24,432 nt of DNA from JANPJV01 sp031425695 (lineage in GTDB: Bacteria > Pseudomonadota > Gammaproteobacteria > Xanthomonadales > SZUA-5). Below, piece by piece: positions 24,413 through 24,432 of the stretch. Position 1 is the stretch's first letter. Every line of letters begins with the position of its first letter. The stretch is from assembly GCA_031425695.1 (NCBI GenBank), contig JANPJV010000202.1, positions 1 through 24,432 of the forward strand, read 5' to 3'. Both the position numbers and the translations under genes were made by a program. The notes beneath the pieces were generated by a model, which worked only from the letters and a program-made list of their open reading frames with translations, searched no databases and was not told the origin of the DNA.

Positions 24413-24432
24413 GTGGGTCCGGACCTTGTCCG
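24413..24432 (+). repeat. Start of a family B REP-like unit, cut by the window edge
   Basis: The last 20 bases, beginning GTGGGTCCGG, are identical to the head of the 36-bp unit tandemly repeated at 3107-3316. Whether it is a single unit or another array cannot be seen. It lies 24 nt after the stop of the preceding gene. Confidence 0.85.

Overview
The window is GC-rich, densely coded bacterial DNA. Gene content (paired M16 peptidases, KP-43-like subtilases, a YafK-type L,D-transpeptidase, YceI, TrxC), many GTAG/GTGG-headed palindromic repeats, and secreted proteins ending in Asn-Gly-Phe-Glu suggest a gammaproteobacterium of the Lysobacterales (Xanthomonadales), perhaps Rhodanobacteraceae-like. 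That placement is inferred from memory of the group and was not tested by a search.

Layout. The left edge (1-152) lies inside a 36-bp tandem repeat array. Then come an M16 metallopeptidase pair on + (254-3094), a second 36-bp array (3107-3316), a secreted CAP-domain protein on - (3332-4171), and a divergent single-chain succinyl-CoA:3-ketoacid CoA-transferase on + (4366-5715). A + run follows: a secreted PHP-domain hydrolase (6009-7676), a small EF-hand protein (7908-8210) and a parallel beta-helix protein (8503-9753), each separated from the next by inverted repeats. On -, a KP-43-like subtilase (13565-10662) overlaps a YafK-family L,D-transpeptidase by 4 nt. An HD-domain phosphohydrolase on - (14373-13762) is divergent from a second subtilase on + (14576-17899). 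A strong bidirectional terminator precedes YceI (-), a GNAT acetyltransferase (-) and a third subtilase (-, 22766-19281). The right end carries trxC (+), a CCCCTCTCCC-type repeat and a divergent S4/pseudouridine-synthase-like gene (+). The window closes inside another copy of the second tandem repeat.

Function. Eleven of the sixteen genes encode proteins with an apparent signal peptide. The region therefore reads as an envelope and secretion block (proteases, cell-wall enzyme, hydrolase, adhesin-like and Ca-binding proteins) interspersed with a few cytoplasmic housekeeping genes. No RNA genes, integrase, transposase or CRISPR array were recognised.

Two signals go beyond ordinary annotation. 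First, a short hydrophobic-x-[ND]-G-F-E tag is the exact C-terminus of three unrelated secreted proteins and sits internally in two subtilases. Second, several families of REP-like repeats share a GT[AG]G head followed by a palindrome. Two of them have an identical 4+19+13 nt layout with different palindrome cores, and one shows compensatory stem changes.
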